Source of the DNA: Pogonophryne albipinna | Taxonomy: Eukaryota; Chordata; Actinopteri; Perciformes; Artedidraconidae | DNA length: 64,000 nt | Assembly (NCBI GenBank): GCA_028583405.1 | Contig: JAPTMU010000287.1 | Location: 208,979-272,978, forward strand | Direction: 5' to 3' | In this document: positions 1-15,300 of the stretch, piece after piece | How positions within the stretch are numbered: the stretch's first letter is position 1 | Layout of the letters: each line of letters opens with the position of its first letter | Made by a program: the position numbers and the translations under genes | Notes under the pieces: model-generated | What the model was told of the DNA's origin: nothing | What the model saw: only the letters and a program-made list of their open reading frames with translations | The model's database searches: none

Positions 1-1139
1 ACAACCATAGACCCCTGAACAACCAGGTGACCCACAGGTAGACACTCTGAAGACCCCTGAACAACCAGGTGACACACAAGTAGACACTCTGAAGACCCCT
101 GAACAACCAGAGACCCCTGAACAACCAGGCCACCCACAGGTAGACACTCTGAAGACTCCTGAACAACCAGGCCACCCACAGGTAGACACTCTGAAGACCC
201 CTGAACAACCAGGTGACCCACAGGGAGACACTCTGAAGACCCCTGAACAACCAGAGACCCCTGAACAACCAGTTGACCCACAGGTAGACACTCTGAAGAC
301 CCCTGAATAACCAGAGACCCCTGAACAACCAGGTGACCCACAGGTACACACTCTGAAGACCCCTGAACAACCAGAGACTCCTGAACAACCAGGTGACCCA
401 CAGGTAGACACTCTGAAGACCCCTGAACAACCAGAGACCCATGAACAACCAGGTGACCCACAGGTAGACACTCTGAAGACCCCTGAACAACCAGAGACCC
501 CTGAACAACCAGGTGACCCACAGGTAGACACTCTGAAGACCCCTGAACAACCATAGACCCCTGAACAACAAGGTGACACACAGGTAGACACTCTGAAGAC
601 CCCTGAACAACCATAGACCCCTGAACAACCAGGTGACCCACAGGTAGACACTCTGAAGACCCCTGAACAACCAGGTGACACACAAGTAGACACTCTGAAG
701 ACCCCTGAACAACCAGAGACCCCTGAACAACCAGGCCACCCACAGGTAGACACTCTGAAGACTCCTGAACAACCAGGCCACCCACAGGTAGACACTCTGA
801 AGACCCCTGAACAACCAGGCCACCCACAGGTAGACACTCTGAAGACCCCTGAACAACCAGGTGACCCACAGGTAGACACTCTGAAGACCCCTGAACAACC
901 AGAGACCCCTGAACAACCAGGCCACCCACAGGTAGACACTCTGAAGACTCCTGAACAACCAGGCCACCCACAGGTAGACACTCTGAAGACCCCTGAACAA
1001 CCAGGTGACCCACAGGTAGACACTCTGAAGACCCCTGAACAACCAGAGACCCCTGAACAACCAGGCCACCCACAGGTAGACACTCTGAAGACACCTGAAC
1101 AACCAGGCCACCCACAGGTAGACACTCTGAAGACCCCTG
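1..1139. repeat. 42-bp minisatellite with 60-bp composite units
   Basis: Tandem units of 42 bp (ACCCCTGAACAACCAGGTGA, then CCCACAGGTAGACACTCTGAAG). Between about 241 and 660 the units are 60 bp, because an 18-bp piece (AGACCCCTGAACAACCAG) is duplicated inside each. Units differ by single bases, for example GGTGACCCA against GGCCACCCA. The array runs off the left edge and ends where the last unit passes into CCTGGACCCCATCC. Both unit lengths are multiples of three, so one plus-strand frame encodes T-P-E-Q-P repeats; that frame is interrupted by stops at 8, 308, 554 and 614. Confidence 0.93.
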
Positions 1140-1280
1140 GACCCCATCCAACATCCGAAAACTTCTTATAAACTCCTCTTCAAACCATCTTTAAATATCC
1201 TCCTTCATCCATGTGGCAGCATCTTTTATTCTTCCTCCAAAATGTGTTCAGAGCGATTACAGCTATTTCTGAGTCCTGAC

Positions 1281-1440
1281 AACTATGACTTATTTTGGAT
1301 ACATTAAGACAAAATATGACTTTTTATGGAGACATTTTAACACCCTATACTATGACTTTTTTCCGAACATACTATACTAATATTCTTTTTAGACTGTATT
1401 ATCATTTCTTTCCAACATCCTATACTATGACTTTTTCTTG
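1281..1440 (+). repeat. Degenerate outlying units related to the 31-bp satellite
   Basis: AACTATGACTTATTTTGGAT followed by ACATTAAGACAAA aligns with the 31-bp satellite unit (AACTACGACTTATTGTGGAT, ACATTTAGACGAA) with a few changes. It is followed by looser units of the type ACCCTATACTATGACTTTTT. They lie about 1 kb before the homogeneous array and may show the older form from which it expanded. Confidence 0.55.
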
Positions 1441-1639
1441 ACAAACCATTCTGAAGACTTTGATGAAATTAACTTGTCAGAAAGTGCCAGGTACTTTACA
1501 AACGCTGCAGCCCTTCCTGTTCAAAGAGGATTTAAATAAATGATTGAAAAACAACAGCAGAAGTCTGTTTAAAGTGCCTTTCGCTTTTTATATAACTCAC
1601 CCTTTTAAATGTAATTGAGGCTTTAAGTTTTACTAAATA

Positions 1640-1966
1640 AATGGGGTTGTATCTTTGAGTTGAAGGTGGGTGCTGCCACAGGTTGCTAACCACTAGCAGC
1701 TAGTTGTTAGCTGCATTTTAGCACTTCCTGTCCCCGGGTCTGGAGGTCAATGGTTTTCTGGATGTGTTTTTGGTCTGAAATAAGCTCTGTGGTTAACACA
1801 AGCTGGAGAGATTTTAATTCTACGACATCAAATACGTCAGTAAATACATCTCTGCAATAATCCAAAATCACATGGAGAGATCCCATTGGACGAGGGAGAT
1901 GCTGCCTTCAGGGTCCAACAGAGAAATACCACATCCCTGCGCCACTCTACTCTGAGAAACTAATGC
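1640..1966. repeat. Dispersed repeat related to sequence near 61.0 kb
   Basis: The part at 1850-1920 (CTGCAATAATCCAAAATCAC ... GGGAGATGCTGCCTTCAGGG) recurs inverted near 61045-61120. The repeat is therefore a mobile or dispersed family. The preceding CACTTCCTGTCC ... GGTCTGAAATAAGCTCTGTG stretch resembles a common fish repeat. Ends are not resolved. Confidence 0.55.
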
Positions 1967-4900
1967 CCCCCCCCCCCCTTTAGACAGTCAGAGTTGCAGA
2001 TATGACTTACTGTAATTTAAGTTGTTTTTACGGTTTTACTCCTTAAAAACATACGTACAATACCGTGTGTGTTAATGCTATTTTATTGTCCTTTTTTATA
2101 ATGGTGCTATCTAACCGGTCCTCTGTTTTCTGAGGGTGCGGTTCACGTTGAACAGCTACATTATGTTTACTAACAGTATACTTGAACTGAGCGTATCAAA
2201 CATTTGCTTTGTGTGTAAAAGTGTAATAAAGGTCTGAGTTATGGAGCAACCAAATATCACATGTTCAGCGTTCATTTATTCTTCACTATCACTCGTTCTT
2301 CTTCTCTGGGAGGATCTTCTTTCTGAAATAGTATAACAGAAGCATGTTCATGACCTTATATTTAACACATTACACTGTGACTTTAAATAAATGATGACAT
2401 AATGTGCTGTTTGTTTAGTAAAACATTTGACATACTTTACTATGTTTGTTTTTCCGACTTACTATAAATGTGACTTATTGTGGAAACATTTTGAAAAACT
2501 ACGACTTATTGTGGATACATTTTGAAAAACTACAACCTTTTTTGGATACATTTAGACGAACTACGACTTATTGTGGATACATTTTGAAAAACTACAACCT
2601 TTTTTGGATACATTTAGACGAACTACGACTTATTGTGGATACATTTAGACGAACTACGACTTATTGTGGATACATTTAGACGAACTACGACTTATTGTGG
2701 ATACATTTAGACGAACTACGACTTATTGTGTATATATTTAGACGAACTAAGACTTATTGTGGATACATTTAGACGAACTACGACTTATTGTGGATACATT
2801 TAGACGAACTACGACTTATTGTGGATACATTTAGACGAACTACGACTTATTGTGGATACATTTAGACGAACTACGACTTATTGTGGATACATTTAGACAA
2901 ACTACGACTTATTGTGGATACATTTAGACGAACTACGACTTATTGTGGATACATTTAGACAAACTGACTTATTGTGGAAACATTTAGACGAACTACGACT
3001 TATTGTGGATACATTTAGACGAACTACGACTTATTGTGGATACATTTAGACGAACTACGACTTATTGTGGATACATTTAGACGAACTACGACTTATTGTG
3101 GATACATTTAGACGAACTACGACTTATTGTGGATACATTTAGACGAACTACGACTTATTGTGGATACATTTAGACGAACTACGACTTATTGTGGATACAT
3201 TTAGACGAACTACGACTTATTGTGGATATATTTTGAAAAACGACGACTTATTGTGGATACATTTAGACAAACTGACTTATTGTGGATACATTTAGACGAA
3301 CTACGACTTATTGTGGATACATTTAGACAAACTGACTTATTGTGGATACATTTAGACGAACTACGACTTATTGTGGATACATTTAGACGAACTACGACTT
3401 ATTGTGGATACATTTAGACGAACTACGACTTATTGTGGATACATTTAGACAAACTGACTTATTGTGGATACATTTAGACGAACTACGACTTATTGTGGAT
3501 ACATTTAGACAAACTGACTTATTGTGGATACATTTAGACGAACTACGACTTATTGTGGATACATTTAGACGAACTACTACTTATTGTGGATACATTTAGA
3601 CGAACTACGACTTATTGTGGATACATTTAGACGAACTATGACTTATTGTGGATACATTTAGACGAACTACGACTTATTGTGGATAAATTTAGACGAACTA
3701 CGACTTATTGTGGATACATTTAGACAAACTGACTTATTGTGGATACATTTAGACGAACTACGACTTATTGTGGATACATTTAGACGAACTACGACTTATT
3801 GTGGATACATTTAGACAAACTGACTTATTGTGGATACATTTAGACGAACTACGACTTATTGTACATACATTTAGACGAACTACGACTTATTGTGGATACA
3901 TTTAGACGAACTATGACTTATTGTGGATACATTTAGACAAACTACGACTTATGGATACATTTAAACAAACTGACGTATTATGGATACATTTAGACGAACT
4001 ATGACTTATTGTGGATACATTTAGACGAACTACGACTTATTGTGGATACATTTAGACAAACTACGACTTATTGTGGATACATTTAGACAAACTACGACTT
4101 ATGGATACATTTAGACAAACTACGACTTATGGATACATTTAGACAAACTACGACTTATGGATACATTTAAACAAACTGACGTATTATGGATACATTTAGA
4201 CGAACTACGACTTATTGTGGATACATTTAGACGAACTACGACTTATTGTGGATACATTTAGACGAACTACGACTTATTGTGGATACATTTAAACAAACTG
4301 ACGTATTATGGATACATTTAGACGAACTACGACTTATTGTGGATACATTTAGACGAACTACGACTTATTGTGGATACATTTAGACGAACTACGACTTATT
4401 GTGGATACATTTAGACGAACTACGACTTATTGTACATACATTTAGACGAACTACGACTTATTGTGGATACATTTAGACGAACTACGACTTATTGTACATA
4501 CATTTAGACGAACTACGACTTATTGTGGATACATTTAGACGAACTACGACTTATTGTGGATACATTTAGACGAACTACGACTTATTGTGGATACATTTAG
4601 ACGAACTACGACTTATTGTGGATACATTTAGACGAACTACGACTTATTGTGGATAAATTTAGACGAACTACGACTTATTGTGGATACATTTAGACGAACT
4701 ACGACTTATTGTGGATACATTTAGACGAACTACGACTTATTGTGGATACATTTAGACGAACTATGACTTATTGTGGATACATTTAGACGAACTACGACTT
4801 ATTGTGGATACATTTAGACGAACTACGACTTATTGTGGATACATTTAGACGAACTACGACTTATTGTGGATAAATTTAGACGAACTACGACTTATTGTGG

Positions 4901-6340
4901 ATACATTTAGACGAACTACGACTTATTGTGGATACATTTAGACGAACTACGACTTATTGTGGATACATTTAGACGAACTACGACTTATTGTGGATAAATT
5001 TAGACGAACTACGACTTATTGTGGATACATTTAGACGAACTACGACTTATTGTGGATACATTTAGATGAACTACGACTTATTGTGGATACATTTAGACAA
5101 ACTACGACTTATTGTGGATACATTTAGACAAACTACGACTTATTGTGGATACATTTAGACAAACTGACTTATTGTGGAAACATTTAGACGAACTACGACT
5201 TATTGTGGATACATTTAGACGAACTACGACTTATTGTGGATACATTTAGACGAACTATGACTTATTGTGGATACATTTAGACGAACTACGACTTATTGTG
5301 GATACATTTAGACGAACTACGACTTATTGTGGATAAATTTAGACGAACTACGACTTATTGTGGATACATTTAGACAAACTGACTTATTGTGGATACATTT
5401 AGACGAACTACGACTTATTGTGGATAAATTTAGACGAACTACGACTTATTGTGGATACATTTAGACGAACTACGACTTATTGTAGATAAATTTAGACGAA
5501 CTACGACTTATTGTGAATACATTTAGACAAACTGACTTATTGTGGATACATTTAGACGAACTACGACTTATTGTGGATACATTTAGACGAACTACGACTT
5601 ATTGTGGATACATTTAGACAAACTGACTTATTGTGGATAAATTTAGACGAACTACGACTTATTGTACATACATTTAGACGAACTATGACTTATTGTGGAT
5701 ACATTTAGACGAACTACGACTTATTGTGGATAAATTTAGACGAACTACGACTTATTGTGGATAAATTTAGACGAACTACGACTTATTGTGGATACATTTA
5801 GACAAACTGACTTATTGTGGATACATTTAGACGAACTACGACTTATTGTGGATACATTTAGACGAACTACGACTTATTGTGGATAAATTTAGACGAACTA
5901 CGACTTATTGTGAATACATTTAGACAAACTGACTTATTGTGGATACATTTAGACGAACTACGACTTATTGTGGATACATTTAGACGAACTACGACTTATT
6001 GTGGATACATTTAGACAAACTGACTTATTGTGGATACATTTAGACGAACTATGACTTATTGTGGATACATTTAGACAAACTGACTTATTGTGGATACATT
6101 TAGACAAACTGACTTATTGTGGATACATTTAGACAAACTGACTTATTGTGGATACATTTAGACGAACTAAGACTTATTGTGGATACATTTAGACGAACTA
6201 TGACTTATTGTGGATACATTTAGACGAACTACGACTTATTGTGGATACATTTAGACGAACTACGACTTATTGTGGATACATTTAGACGAACTACGACTTA
6301 TTGTGGATACATTTAGACGAACTACGACTTATTGTGGATA

Positions 6341-9300
6341 CATTTTGAAAAACGACGACTTATTGTGGATACATTTTGACGAACTACGACTTATTGTGGA
6401 TACATTTAGACGAACTACGACTTATTGTGGATACATTTAGACGAACTACGACTTATTGTGGATACATTTAGACGAACTGACTTATTGTGGATACATTTAG
6501 ACGATCTACGACTTATTGTGGATACATTTAGACGAACTGACTTATTGTGGATACATTTAGACGAACTACGACTTATTGTGGATACATTTAGATGAACTAC
6601 GACTTATTGTGGATACATTTAGACAAACTGACTTATTGTGGATACATTTAGACGAACTACGACTTATTGTGGATACATTTAGACAAACTACGACTTATTG
6701 TGGATACATTTAGACAAACTGACTTATTGTGGATACATTTAGACGAACTACGACTTATTGTACATACATTTAGACGAACTACGACTTATTGTGGATACAT
6801 TTAGACGAACTATGACTTATTGTGGATACATTTAGACAAACTACGACTTATGGATACATTTAAACAAACTGACGTATTATGGATACATTTAGACGAACTA
6901 TAACTTATTGTGGATACATTTAGACGAACAACGACTTATTGTGGATACATTTAGACGAACTACGACTTATTGTGGATACATTTAGACGAACTACGACTTA
7001 TTGTGGATACATTTAGACGAACAACGACTTATTGTGGATACATTTAGACGAACTACGACTTATTGTGGATACATTTAGACGAACTACGACTTATTGTGGA
7101 TACATTTAGACGAACTACGACTTATTGTGGATACATTTAAACAAACTGACATATTATGGATACATTTAGACGAACTATGACTTATTGTGGATACATTTAG
7201 ACGAACTACGACTTATTGTGGATAAATTTAGACGAACTACGACTTATTGTGGATACATTTAGACAAACTGACTTATTGTGGATACATTTAGACGAACTAC
7301 GACTTATTGTGGATACATTTAGACAAACTACGACTTATTGTGGATACATTTAGACAAACTGAATTATTGTGGATACATTTAGACGAACTACGACTTATTG
7401 TGGATACATTTAGACAAACTACGACTTATTGTGGATACATTTAGACAAACTGACTTATTGTGGATACATTTAGACGAACTACGACTTATTGTGGATACAT
7501 TTAGACAAACTGACTTATTGTGGATACATTTAGACGAACTACGACTTATTGTGGATACATTTAGACAAACTACGACTTATGGATACATTTAAACAAACTG
7601 ACGTATTATGGATACATTTAGACGAACTATGACTTATTGTGGATACATTTAGACGAACAACGACTTATTGTGGATACATTTAGACGAACTACGACTTATT
7701 GTGGATACATTTAGACGAACTACGACTTATTGTGGATACATTTAGACGAACTACGACTTATTGTGGATACATTTAAACAAACTGACATATTATGGATACA
7801 TTTAGACGAACTATGACTTATTGTGGATACATTTAGACGAACTACGACTTATTGTGGATACATTTAGACAAACTGACGTATTATGGATACATTTAGACAA
7901 ACTATGACTTATTGTGGATACATTTAGACGAACTACGACTTATTGTGGATACATTTAGACAAACTACGACTTATTGTGGATACATTTAGACAAACTACGA
8001 CTTATGGATACATTTAGACAAACTACGACTTATGGATACATTTAGACAAACTACGACTTATGGATACATTTAAACAAACTGACATATTATGGATACATTT
8101 AGACGAACTATGACTTATTATGGATACATTTAGACGAACTACGACTTATTGTGGATACATTTAGACAAACTGACGTATTATGGATACATTTAGACAAACT
8201 ATGACTTATTGTGGATACATTTAGACGAACTACGACTTATTGTGGATACATTTAGACAAACTACGACTTATTGTGGATACATTTAGACAAACTACGACTT
8301 ATGGATACATTTAGACAAACTACGACTTATGGATACATTTAGACAAACTACGACTTATGGATACATTTAAACAAACTGACGTATTATGGATACATTTAGA
8401 CGAACTACGACTTATTGTGGATACATTTAGACGAACTACGACTTATTGTGGATACATTTAGACGAACTACGACTTATTGTGGATACATTTAGACGAACTA
8501 CGACTTATTGTGGATACATTTAGACAAACTACGACTTATTGTGGATACATTTAGACAAACTACGACTTATGGATACATTTAGACAAACTACGACTTATGG
8601 ATACATTTAGACAAACTACGACTTATGGATACATTGAAACAAACTGACGTATTATGGATACATTTAGACGAACTACGACTTATTGTGGATACATTTAGAC
8701 GAACTACGACTTATTGTGGATACATTTAGACGAACTACGACTTATTGTACATACATTTAGACGAACTACGACTTATTGTGGATACATTTAGACGAACTAT
8801 GACTTATTGTGGATACATTTAGACGAACTACGACTTATTGTGGATACATTTAGACAAACTGACTTATTGTGGATACATTTAGACGAACTACGACTTATTG
8901 TACATACATTTAGACGAACTACGACTTATTGTGGATACATTTAGACGAACTATGACTTATTGTGGATACATTTAGACAAACTACGACTTATGGATACATT
9001 TAAACAAACTGACGTATTATGGATACATTTAGACGAACTACGACTTATTGTGGATACATTTAGACGAACTACGACTTATTGTGGATACATTTAGACGAAC
9101 TACGACTTATTGTGGATACATTTAGACGAACTACGACTTATTGTGGATACATTTAGACGAACTACGACTTATTGTGGATACATTTAGACGAACTACGACT
9201 TATTGTGGATACATTTAGACGAACTACGACTTATTGTGGATACATTTAGACGAACTACGACTTATTGTGGATACATTTAGACGAACTACGACTTATTGTG

Positions 9301-12300
9301 GATACATTTAGACGAACTACGACTTATTGTGGATATATTTTGAAAAACGACGACTTATTGTGGATACATTTTGACGAACTACGACTTATTGTGGATACAT
9401 TTAGACGAACTACGACTTATTGTGGATACATTTAGACGAACTACGACTTATTGTGGATACATTTAGACGAACTGACTTATTGTGGATACATTTAGACGAA
9501 CTACGACTTATTGTGGATACATTTAGACGAACTGACTTATTGTGGATACATTTAGACGAACTACGACTTATTGTGGATACATTTAGATGAACTACGACTT
9601 ATTGTGGATACATTTAGACAAACTGACTTATTGTGGATACATTTAGACGAACTACGACTTATTGTGGATACATTTAGACAAACTACGACTTATTGTGGAT
9701 ACATTTAGACAAACTGACTTATTGTGGATACATTTAGACGAACTACGACTTATTGTACATACATTTAGACGAACTACGACTTATTGTGGATACATTTAGA
9801 CGAACTATGACTTATTGTGGATACATTTAGACAAACTACGACTTATGGATACATTTAAACAAACTGACGTATTATGGATACATTTAGACGAACTATAACT
9901 TATTGTGGATACATTTAGACGAACAACGACTTATTGTGGATACATTTAGACGAACTACGACTTATTGTGGATACATTTAGACGAACTACGACTTATTGTG
10001 GATACATTTAGACGAACAACGACTTATTGTGGATACATTTAGACGAACTACGACTTATTGTGGATACATTTAGACGAACTACGACTTATTGTGGATACAT
10101 TTAGACGAACTACGACTTATTGTGGATACATTTAAACAAACTGACATATTATGGATACATTTAGACGAACTATGACTTATTGTGGATACATTTAGACGAA
10201 CTACGACTTATTGTGGATAAATTTAGACGAACTACGACTTATTGTGGATACATTTAGACAAACTGACTTATTGTGGATACATTTAGACGAACTACGACTT
10301 ATTGTGGATACATTTAGACAAACTACGACTTATTGTGGATACATTTAGACAAACTGAATTATTGTGGATACATTTAGACGAACTACGACTTATTGTGGAT
10401 ACATTTAGACAAACTACGACTTATTGTGGATACATTTAGACAAACTGACTTATTGTGGATACATTTAGACGAACTACGACTTATTGTGGATACATTTAGA
10501 CAAACTGACTTATTGTGGATACATTTAGACGAACTACGACTTATTGTGGATACATTTAGACAAACTACGACTTATGGATACATTTAAACAAACTGACGTA
10601 TTATGGATACATTTAGACGAACTATGACTTATTGTGGATACATTTAGACGAACAACGACTTATTGTGGATACATTTAGACGAACTACGACTTATTGTGGA
10701 TACATTTAGACGAACTACGACTTATTGTGGATACATTTAGACGAACTACGACTTATTGTGGATACATTTAAACAAACTGACATATTATGGATACATTTAG
10801 ACGAACTATGACTTATTGTGGATACATTTAGACGAACTACGACTTATTGTGGATACATTTAAACAAACTGACATATTATGGATACATTTAGACGAACAAC
10901 GACTTATTGTGGATACATTTAGACGAACTACGACTTATTGTGGATACATTTAGACGAACTACGACTTATTGTGGATACATTTAGACGAACTACGACTTAT
11001 TGTGGATACATTTAAACAAACTGACATATTATGGATACATTTAGACGAACTATGACTTATTGTGGATACATTTAGACAAACTACGACTTATTGTGGATAC
11101 ATTTAGACAAACTACGACTTATGGATACATTTAGACAAACTACGACTTATGGATACATTTAGACAAACTACGACTTATGGATACATTTAAACAAACTGAC
11201 ATATTATGGATACATTTAGACGAACTATGACTTATTATGGATACATTTAGACGAACTACGACTTATTGTGGATACATTTAGACAAACTGACGTATTATGG
11301 ATACATTTAGACAAACTATGACTTATTGTGGATACATTTAGACGAACTACGACTTATTGTGGATACATTTAGACAAACTACGACTTATTGTGGATACATT
11401 TAGACAAACTACGACTTATGGATACATTTAGACAAACTACGACTTATGGATACATTTAGACAAACTACGACTTATGGATACATTTAAACAAACTGACGTA
11501 TTATGGATACATTTAGACGAACTACGACTTATTGTGGATACATTTAGACGAACTACGACTTATTGTGGATACATTTAGACGAACTACGACTTATTGTGGA
11601 TACATTTAGACGAACTACGACTTATTGTGGATACATTTAGACAAACTACGACTTATTGTGGATACATTTAGACAAACTACGACTTATGGATACATTTAGA
11701 CAAACTACGACTTATGGATACATTTAGACAAACTACGACTTATGGATACATTGAAACAAACTGACGTATTATGGATACATTTAGACGAACTACGACTTAT
11801 TGTGGATACATTTAGACGAACTACGACTTATTGTGGATACATTTAGACGAACTACGACTTATTGTGGATACATTTAGACGAACTATGACTTATTGTGGAT
11901 ACATTTAGACAAACTACGACTTATGGATACATTTAAACAAACTGACGTATTATGGATACATTTAGACGAACTACGACTTATTGTGGATACATTTAGACGA
12001 ACTACGACTTATTGTACATACATTTAGACGAACTACGACTTATTGTGGATACATTTAGACGAACTATGACTTATTGTGGATACATTTAGACAAACTACGA
12101 CTTATGGATACATTTAAACAAACTGACGTATTATGGATACATTTAGACGAACTACGACTTATTGTGGATACATTTAGACGAACTACGACTTATTGTGGAT
12201 ACATTTAGACGAACTACGACTTATTGTGGATACATTTAGACGAACTACGACTTATTGTGGATACATTTAGACGAACTACGACTTATTGTGGATACATTTA

Positions 12301-12330
12301 GACGAACTACGACTTATTGTGGATACATTT
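6341..12330. repeat. ~3.0-3.1 kb higher-order repeats within the satellite
   Basis: Rare variants recur in the same order. The TTTTGAAAAACGACGAC unit occurs near 3231, 6346, 9342 and 13891. GATGAACTAC occurs at about 6591 and 9586, and a GAATTATTG variant at about 7358 and 10353, each 2995 bp apart. Further on, a CATTGAAACAAAC variant lies near 8634 and 11751, 3117 bp apart, so the second copy gained about 122 bp. This shows that multi-kilobase blocks, not only single units, were duplicated. Confidence 0.8.
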
Positions 12331-15300
12331 AGACGAACTACGACTTATTGTGGATACATTTAGACGAACTACGACTTATTGTGGATACATTTAGACGAAC
12401 TACGACTTATTGTGGATACATTTAGACGAACTACGACTTATTGTGGATACATTTAGACGAACTACGACTTATTGTGGATACATTTAGACGAACTACGACT
12501 TATTGTGGATACATTTAAACAAACTGACGTATTATGGATACATTTAAACAAACTGACGTATTATGGATACATTTAGACGAACTACGACTTATTGTGGATA
12601 CATTTAGACAAACTACGACTTATTGTGGATACATTTAGACGAACTACGACTTATTGTGGATACATTTAGACGAACTACGACTTATTGTGGATACATTTAG
12701 ACGAACTACGACTTATTGTGGATACATTTAGACAAACTACGACTTATTGTGGATACATTTAGACAAACTACGACTTATTGTGGATACATTTAGACAAACT
12801 GACTTATTGTGGAAACATTTAGACGAACTACGACTTATTGTGGATACATTTAGACGAACTACGACTTATTGTGGATACATTTAGACGAACTATGACTTAT
12901 TGTGGATAAATTTAGACGAACTACGACTTATTGTGGATAAATTTAGACGAACTACGACTTATTGTGGATAAATTTAGACGAACTACGACTTATTGTGGAT
13001 ACATTTAGACAAACTGACTTATTGTGGATACATTTAGACGAACTACGACTTATTGTGGATAAATTTAGACGAACTACGACTTATTGTGGATACATTTAGA
13101 CGAACTACGACTTATTGTAGATAAATTTAGACGAACTACGACTTATTGTGAATACATTTAGACAAACTGACTTATTGTGGATACATTTAGACGAACTACG
13201 ACTTATTGTGGATACATTTAGACGAACTACGACTTATTGTGGATACATTTAGACAAACTGACTTATTGTGGATAAATTTAGACGAACTACGACTTATTGT
13301 ACATACATTTAGACGAACTATGACTTATTGTGGATACATTTAGACGAACTACGACTTATTGTGGATACATTTAGACGAACTACGACTTATTGTGGATAAA
13401 TTTAGACGAACTACGACTTATTGTGGATACATTTAGACAAACTGACTTATTGTGGATACATTTAGACGAACTACGACTTATTGTGGATACATTTAGACGA
13501 ACTACGACTTATTGTGGATAAATTTAGACGAACTACGACTTATTGTGAATACATTTAGACAAACTGACTTATTGTGGATACATTTAGACGAACTACGACT
13601 TATTGTGGATACATTTAGACAAACTGACTTATTGTGGATACATTTAGACGAACTAAGACTTATTGTGGATACATTTAGACAAACTGACTTATTGTGGATA
13701 CATTTAGACGAACTACGACTTATTGTGGATACATTTAGACGAACTACGACTTATTGTGGATACATTTAGACGAACTACGACTTATTGTGGATACATTTAG
13801 ACGAACTACGACTTATTGTGGATACATTTAGACGAACTACGACTTATTGTGGATACATTTAGACGAACTACGACTTATTGTGGATATATTTTGAAAAACG
13901 ACGACTTATTGTGGATACATTTAGACGAACTAGGACTTATTGTGGATACATTTAGACGAACTACGACTTATTGTGGATACATTTAGACGAACTACGACTT
14001 ATTGTGGATACATTTAGACGAACTACGACTTATTGTGGATACATTTAGACGAACTGACTTATTGTGGATACATTTAGACGAACTACGACTTATTGTGGAT
14101 ACATTTAGACGAACTATGACTTATTGTGGATACATTTAGACGAACTACGACTTATTGTGGATAAATTTAGATGAACTACGACTTATTGTGGATACATTTA
14201 GACGAACTGACTTATTGTGGATACATTTAGACGAACTACGACTTATTGTACATACATTTAGACGAACTACGACTTATTGTGGATACATTTAGACGAACTA
14301 CGACTTATGGATACATTTAAACAAACTGACGTATTATGGATACATTTAGACGAACTATGACTTATTGTGGATACATTTAGACGAACAACGACTTATTGTG
14401 GATACATTTAGACGAACTACGACTTATTGTGGATACATTTAGACGAACTACGACTTATTGTGGATACATTTAGACGAACAACGACTTATTGTGGATACAT
14501 TTAGACGAACTACGACTTATTGTGGATACATTTAGACGAACTACGACTTATTGTGGATACATTTAGACGAACTACGACTTATTGTGGATACATTTAAACA
14601 AACTGACATATTATGGATACATTTAGACGAACTATGACTTATTGTGGATACATTTAGACGAACTACGACTTATTGTGGATAAATTTAGACGAACTACGAC
14701 TTATTGTGGATACATTTAGACAAACTGACTTATTGTGGATACATTTAGACGAACTACGACTTATTGTGGATACATTTAGACAAACTACGACTTATTGTGG
14801 ATACATTTAGACAAACTGACTTATTGTGGATACATTTAGACGAACTACGACTTATTGTGGATACATTTAGACAAACTACGACTTATTGTGGATACATTTA
14901 GACAAACTGACTTATTGTGGATACATTTAGACGAACTACGACTTATTGTGGATACATTTAGACAAACTGACTTATTGTGGATACATTTAGACGAACTACG
15001 ACTTATTGTGGATACATTTAGACAAACTACGACTTATGGATACATTTAAACAAACTGACGTATTATGGATACATTTAGACGAACTATGACTTATTGTGGA
15101 TACATTTAGACGAACAACGACTTATTGTGGATACATTTAGACGAACTACGACTTATTGTGGATACATTTAGACGAACTACGACTTATTGTGGATACATTT
15201 AGACGAACTACGACTTATTGTGGATACATTTAAACAAACTGACATATTATGGATACATTTAGACGAACTACGACTTATTGTGGATACATTTAGACGAACT

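Larger units (their letters stand above)
1140..2429. other. Non-coding stretch between two tandem arrays
   Basis: No convincing coding exon is seen. It contains degenerate satellite-like sequence (1281-1440), a dispersed repeat (about 1640-1966), a C-rich run near 1967-1978 and AT-rich unique DNA. AATAAA-type hexamers occur near 1535 and 2224, but nothing ties them to a transcript. Confidence 0.6.
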
